Shown piece after piece: positions 33,073 through 35,861 of a DNA stretch of 35,861 bases. The position numbers and the translations under genes are program-made. Where the stretch lies: contig CAZFWT010000008.1 of NCBI GenBank assembly GCA_964522635.1, positions 1-35,861 on the forward strand, in the 5' to 3' direction. A model generated the notes under the pieces. That model searched no databases. It was not told where the DNA came from and saw nothing but the letters and a program-made list of their open reading frames with translations. Each line of letters starts with the position of its first letter. The stretch's first letter is position 1. This DNA comes from JACGMN01 sp964522635 (GTDB taxonomy: Archaea; Halobacteriota; Syntropharchaeia; Alkanophagales; Methanospirareceae).

Positions 33073-33098
33073 TCCTTTTAAAAAGGGAAGTTTTATAT
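33073..33098 (+). promoter_or_regulatory. integrase promoter with adjacent palindrome
   Basis: TTTTATAT at 33091-33098 is a TATA box about 36 bases before the integrase ATG, so the message should be nearly leaderless. Just upstream, TCCTTTTAAAAAGGGA (33073-33088) is a near-perfect palindrome at the BRE position and could be an operator. Confidence 0.45.
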
Positions 33099-33130
33099 GA
33101 GCGCGAGCGTTGTAATTATTGAGATATTAA

Positions 33131-34552
33131 ATGGCTATAGATACACCGAAGATATTTGGTAAGTTTGAGTTGCACGAGCCGCGGCAACTCCGCGAATGGG
33201 AGATCTACTTCGGGATTAAAGACCGCGAAGGCGTGAAGGCCTGGAAATCTCGATACACTTCTGTGCAGAATCTCCTCCGCCATCTCAGACGTTATACGCA
33301 GAGTACGAGCACGAGAAGCGTTTATCTGAGGATCCTTTATCGGTTCTGCAGGCATACAGGGTACGATCCCGATCAGCTGGTGGCGCTTCCACCGAAGCAG
33401 GTGAACGGGCTTATTATGGATTTCGTGGACGAGCTGGGTGAGCAGGAATACAGTAAAGCGTACCTGAACAGCATCATCAGGCGGCTCCAGAGCTTCTTCA
33501 GGGCGAACGAATACGAAGGTCTGAAGGTGCAGCCGTATTTTTTGCCGGCACGCTACCGGAAGAAGATCGAGTACATCCCGACAAAAGATGAGGTTTTCCG
33601 CATGGTGGATGCTGCCGGGACCGCTCGCAACAGAGCGATGATCCTGAGCCTCTGGAGCTCGGGCTTGCGCATCAGCACCTTGATCGCACTCAACTATGAG
33701 GATGTACGGGACGATTTGGATGACGGTAAAGAGTGCATCAAGATACCGGTATATCCAGAGATGAAGGAGCGTGTACCTGATGCTTGTAAAGGCTCGATAC
33801 CTTACTACGCCTTCATCTGCGCCGAGGCGACGCAGGGGCTGAAGGCATATCTCCAGGAACGGAAAGAGCGCTTTGGCAACCTCAAACTGGAAGAGCCGTT
33901 GTTCTGCTCGGACTGGACGCTCTGGAAGACAGAAGAGCGTGTCCTGCGGAGACCCGCGCCGCAGACGATTAACAAGATCATAAAGACTGCAGCCAGGCGG
34001 GCGGGGCTAGAGCAATGGGAACATATCTATGCGCATTGCCTGCGAAAAGCCTTTGAATCTGTACTCAGGGAGCCTACCGTGGATGGCGGACGGATGGATA
34101 TGAGCACCCAGCAATTCTTATTCGGGCATATTCTTCCCGGCTCCCAGGACACCTACTACGATAAGGAAAAGGTAGAGTACCACCGTGCCGAATACGCGAA
34201 ACTGAACTTTGCGCGGAGCCCGATGGAGATGAAACTGACTGATATCCTGCTGGCCTCAGTAAGGGCCGCCTCGGCGGGGATAAGTGAGGATCCAGAGCAG
34301 ATCATTGAAGCGTATATCAAGGCCAAATACGGCGAGGGGCGTGGGGTACTGTGGCGATTACTGCCGCAGGAAGAGCAGGTCACTTTGATTAAAGAGGCGA
34401 TGGAGTGGAAACGCGGGCAGATGCTACCAGAGGTGAGGACCACCGAGAAGGTAATCCCGCTCGAGAAAGTGGAAAGCTATCTGAGCAGAGACTGGAGTTT
34501 TGTCGCGAAGCTCGATGATACTCGGTGCGTGGTGAGAAGAAGAGCAGCATAG
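33131..34552 (+). CDS. tyrosine recombinase/integrase
   Basis: A 473-residue tyrosine recombinase. The N-terminal SAM-like DNA-binding domain covers about residues 35-140 and the catalytic domain about 150-350. Catalytic residues are visible: Arg180 (SSGLRIS), a probable Lys220 in the beta-hairpin, His302-x2-Arg305 (AHCLRK), His333 (LFGH) and nucleophile Tyr342 or Tyr343 (DTYYDK). A further 120-residue helical tail ends CVVRRRAA, an extension common in archaeal element integrases. It is intact and lies directly after tRNA-Val, with its own TATA box. It probably catalyses integration or excision of the element whose remains follow. Confidence 0.9.
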   Translation: MAIDTPKIFGKFELHEPRQLREWEIYFGIKDREGVKAWKSRYTSVQNLLRHLRRYTQSTSTRSVYLRILYRFCRHTGYDPDQLVALPPKQVNGLIMDFVDELGEQEYSKAYLNSIIRRLQSFFRANEYEGLKVQPYFLPARYRKKIEYIPTKDEVFRMVDAAGTARNRAMILSLWSSGLRISTLIALNYEDVRDDLDDGKECIKIPVYPEMKERVPDACKGSIPYYAFICAEATQGLKAYLQERKERFGNLKLEEPLFCSDWTLWKTEERVLRRPAPQTINKIIKTAARRAGLEQWEHIYAHCLRKAFESVLREPTVDGGRMDMSTQQFLFGHILPGSQDTYYDKEKVEYHRAEYAKLNFARSPMEMKLTDILLASVRAASAGISEDPEQIIEAYIKAKYGEGRGVLWRLLPQEEQVTLIKEAMEWKRGQMLPEVRTTEKVIPLEKVESYLSRDWSFVAKLDDTRCVVRRRAA

Positions 34553-34771
34553 AAGCCGAAGCTCGCCCGCATCCAGACGATTGAGCCTTCCAACGGCCAA
34601 CTACAATTTCTCGATACTTGGAACCATGACTATCCCGAGTTCGTGGAGCAGCTGATCCATTATCCGCTTGCAGCTCATGATGACGGGCCTGATGCGCTCG
34701 CCGGCGCCATCGATCTGATACTCGCAAATGAGAAAGCACGACGTCAGGTGCTCATTCCACGTGCCCGATAA
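34553..34771 (+). pseudogene. remnant of phage terminase large subunit (C-terminus)
   Basis: Immediately after the integrase stop, and in the same frame, 72 codons encode the tail of a head-tail-phage terminase large subunit, ending in TAA (34769-34771). The fragment begins KPKLARIQTIEPSNGQLQF, has the Tyr-Pro-Glu helix YPEFVEQLIHYP, and contains AHDDGPDALAGAID. The HDDGPDAL motif is characteristic of the terminase nuclease domain (psiM2/TIGR01630-like C-termini). There is no start codon and the ATPase and most of the nuclease are missing, so this is a truncated relic. It shows that a tailed virus once sat at or near this locus. Confidence 0.78.
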
Positions 34772-34961
34772 CACGACACGGTTCTGCTATTCTGTCCACG
34801 ATACGCCGTTATCCACACTCAGGCACCGAATAACATCAATACGCGCGCGTGCACAGACTCATCATACAGCGTACCGTATCTCCTCTCGTCCCCACAGGCA
34901 GAGAACTCGAGCTATTGCTCTTCCAAAGAAGTAGATATAGAGTCAAGGTCGCTGCTAAATA
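34772..34961. other. non-coding stretch after the terminase relic
   Basis: About 190 bases between the terminase relic and the AT-rich gene on the minus strand. I see no convincing coding frame, RNA gene or repeat here. Base composition shifts across it from GC-rich to AT-rich, so an insertion or deletion boundary may lie within it. Confidence 0.4.
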
Positions 34962-35633
34962 TCATACCATTTCCTCAATATCTAAACCGTCTGGGTTCAC
35001 TGAAGATGTTAATTTAAAGGTCTTTTTATCGCCTTTACCATTCTCGCAGTTGACAGATATTTCGACTTCATAATCACCAGGCGGTAAATAATATTGAACT
35101 GCGTCACTTGGATTTGACAAAGCTATTTGTGCTGCAATAAATGCCCCTCCACGGGATGCCAACCCTGCAATTTGAAATTGTAGAAAGCTTGAGGGGCTAT
35201 AGCTTCCACTCACCATTGGTCTCTCTAGTGTTCCTGAAATATTCGGTTGTTCCGAGGGAGTTTGATGAGTACCATACGATGGATAAGGTAGAATTCCGGA
35301 TATATTTGGCTGTCCAGCGGGATTGATATGAAAAGTAGTATCAGAAGGTGTGTGACTTCTTCCTTGGGGAGATTCTGATATTAGAGCAAATGCTACATCA
35401 AGTCTCCTACGTTCTGACCCAATATCCACTGGATCAGGTTCTGTGGTTTTGTAATTGTAAGGTATATCAGCCCAATGTAAAGGAGACATAATATCCAATT
35501 GTCTTGCTTCGGTTGGTTTTTTGAGTACTTTTAAATTAGCTACACATCTCTTTGCAGTGGTAAGTTTTTCGTTTTTGACGAATAAACAGCTGAATCTCCT
35601 AATAACTTCTTTATCAGAATCAGAATACTTCAC
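34962..35633 (-). CDS. AT-rich hypothetical protein (probably 5'-frameshifted)
   Basis: A 223-residue frame starting at GTG 35633. It is markedly AT-rich relative to the rest of the window. Features: a polar N-terminus with FVKNEKLTTAKRCVANL, then PLHWADIPYNY and EPVDIG-like PDPVDIGSERRRLDVAF. A Pro/Ser-rich middle has QPNISG repeated twice, and a C-terminal beta-rich part has YYLPPGDYEVEISVNCENG. I have seen similar LHWAD/VDIG and PPGxYEVEI patterns in uncharacterised methanogen proteins with an N-terminal membrane helix. That helix is missing here, but it is encoded just upstream in a different frame (35662-35781). No function assigned. Confidence 0.55.
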   Translation of the reverse strand: MKYSDSDKEVIRRFSCLFVKNEKLTTAKRCVANLKVLKKPTEARQLDIMSPLHWADIPYNYKTTEPDPVDIGSERRRLDVAFALISESPQGRSHTPSDTTFHINPAGQPNISGILPYPSYGTHQTPSEQPNISGTLERPMVSGSYSPSSFLQFQIAGLASRGGAFIAAQIALSNPSDAVQYYLPPGDYEVEISVNCENGKGDKKTFKLTSSVNPDGLDIEEMV

Positions 35634-35661
35634 CTTCGTACTCTTCCAGTTCTGATCGATC

Positions 35662-35781
35662 TCAATTTTGATTGAGTTTGGGTATATTGGACCAATTTGA
35701 GATATAATTAGCTATATGCCAACAAAAAGATAAAAAACCAGTAGCCGCTCCAACAACAGCAGCAATATTTCCCGGATCCAT
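35662..35781 (-). CDS. short frame encoding the likely N-terminal membrane helix of the AT-rich gene
   Basis: A 39-codon frame starting ATG at 35781: MDPGNIAAVVGAATGFLSF, then CWHIANYIS and a short tail to TGA. The first 27 residues form a membrane helix of the kind expected at the N-terminus of the adjoining 223-residue protein. The downstream frame is open as far as 35711, so a single-base frameshift between about 35700 and 35711 would join them into one protein of roughly 275 residues. TTATAAGC near 35815-35822 on the minus strand could be its TATA box. It is either a sequencing error or a mutation in a decaying element. Confidence 0.45.
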   Translation of the reverse strand: MDPGNIAAVVGAATGFLSFCWHIANYISNWSNIPKLNQN

Positions 35782-35861
35782 ACTTTCAATTTCAAATAAA
35801 CATGCTTATAACCCACATTCCGCATATCTTGATATAGCCCATCGCAAAATTTGAATTTATA

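Noticed and set aside
33025..35861. Second attachment copy of the tRNA-Val 3' end
   Set aside because: I scanned the rest of the window for the GTTCGAATCGCATCGGGCCC block by eye and found no second copy, so no element boundary is called.

Overview
The window reads as a chromosomal segment of a methanogen-related euryarchaeon. Archaeal markers include Alba, ribosomal protein L37Ae next to RNA polymerase subunit P and the KEOPS subunit Pcc1, an archaeal NAC, a Hel308-like helicase, RqcH, RNA 3'-phosphate cyclase, a type II methionine aminopeptidase, TATA-type promoters and GGTGA or GGAGGTGAT ribosome sites. The many heterodisulfide-reductase (Hdr) modules without hydrogenase structural genes suggest an ANME-1, Syntrophoarchaeum or Archaeoglobus-like lineage. 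That placement is inference; no 16S rRNA or mcr gene is present.

Layout. 1-3.1 kb: the 3' end of a YyaL-like gene, a radical SAM AmrS, a translationally coupled zinc-ribbon protein and PD-(D/E)XK nuclease, and a DUF364 protein. 3.3-5.6 kb: Alba, HypD and a MarC membrane protein. 5.7-10.5 kb (minus strand): Hel308-like helicase, an unknown protein, methionine aminopeptidase and RtcA. 10.5-11.6 kb: L37Ae, RpoP, Pcc1 and a tiny membrane protein. 11.6-15.2 kb: a tightly coupled operon of a Yip1-like membrane protein, an anchored COG1361-like surface protein, and a MacB/LolD-type ABC ATPase and permease. 15.3-18.3 kb: RqcH, an AT-rich DUF429 gene and a thiamine-binding-type protein. 18.4-22.2 kb: a 1260-residue cytosolic sensor kinase with a receiver and seven PAS domains.

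22.2-31.1 kb (minus strand) is the most striking part. A DHH/RecJ-like gene is followed by a tandem HdrA-HdrA fusion, an MvhD-HdrC-HdrB(D) fusion, a QmoA-like HdrA and a second HdrA carrying the N-terminal cysteine domain and C-terminal ferredoxin. The tandem fusion has the same module order as the two separate HdrA genes, so it looks like a fused paralogue of that pair. The set probably forms a soluble flavin-based electron-transfer complex.

31.1-33.1 kb: tRNA-Arg(CCT) overlapping a convergent PRC-barrel gene, NAD kinase whose C-terminus lies in a tetranucleotide repeat, NAC and tRNA-Val(TAC). 33.1-35.9 kb: a tyrosine recombinase directly after tRNA-Val, an in-frame remnant of a phage terminase large subunit immediately after its stop codon, and an AT-rich gene that appears frameshifted. 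This end looks like a decayed provirus or integrated element.
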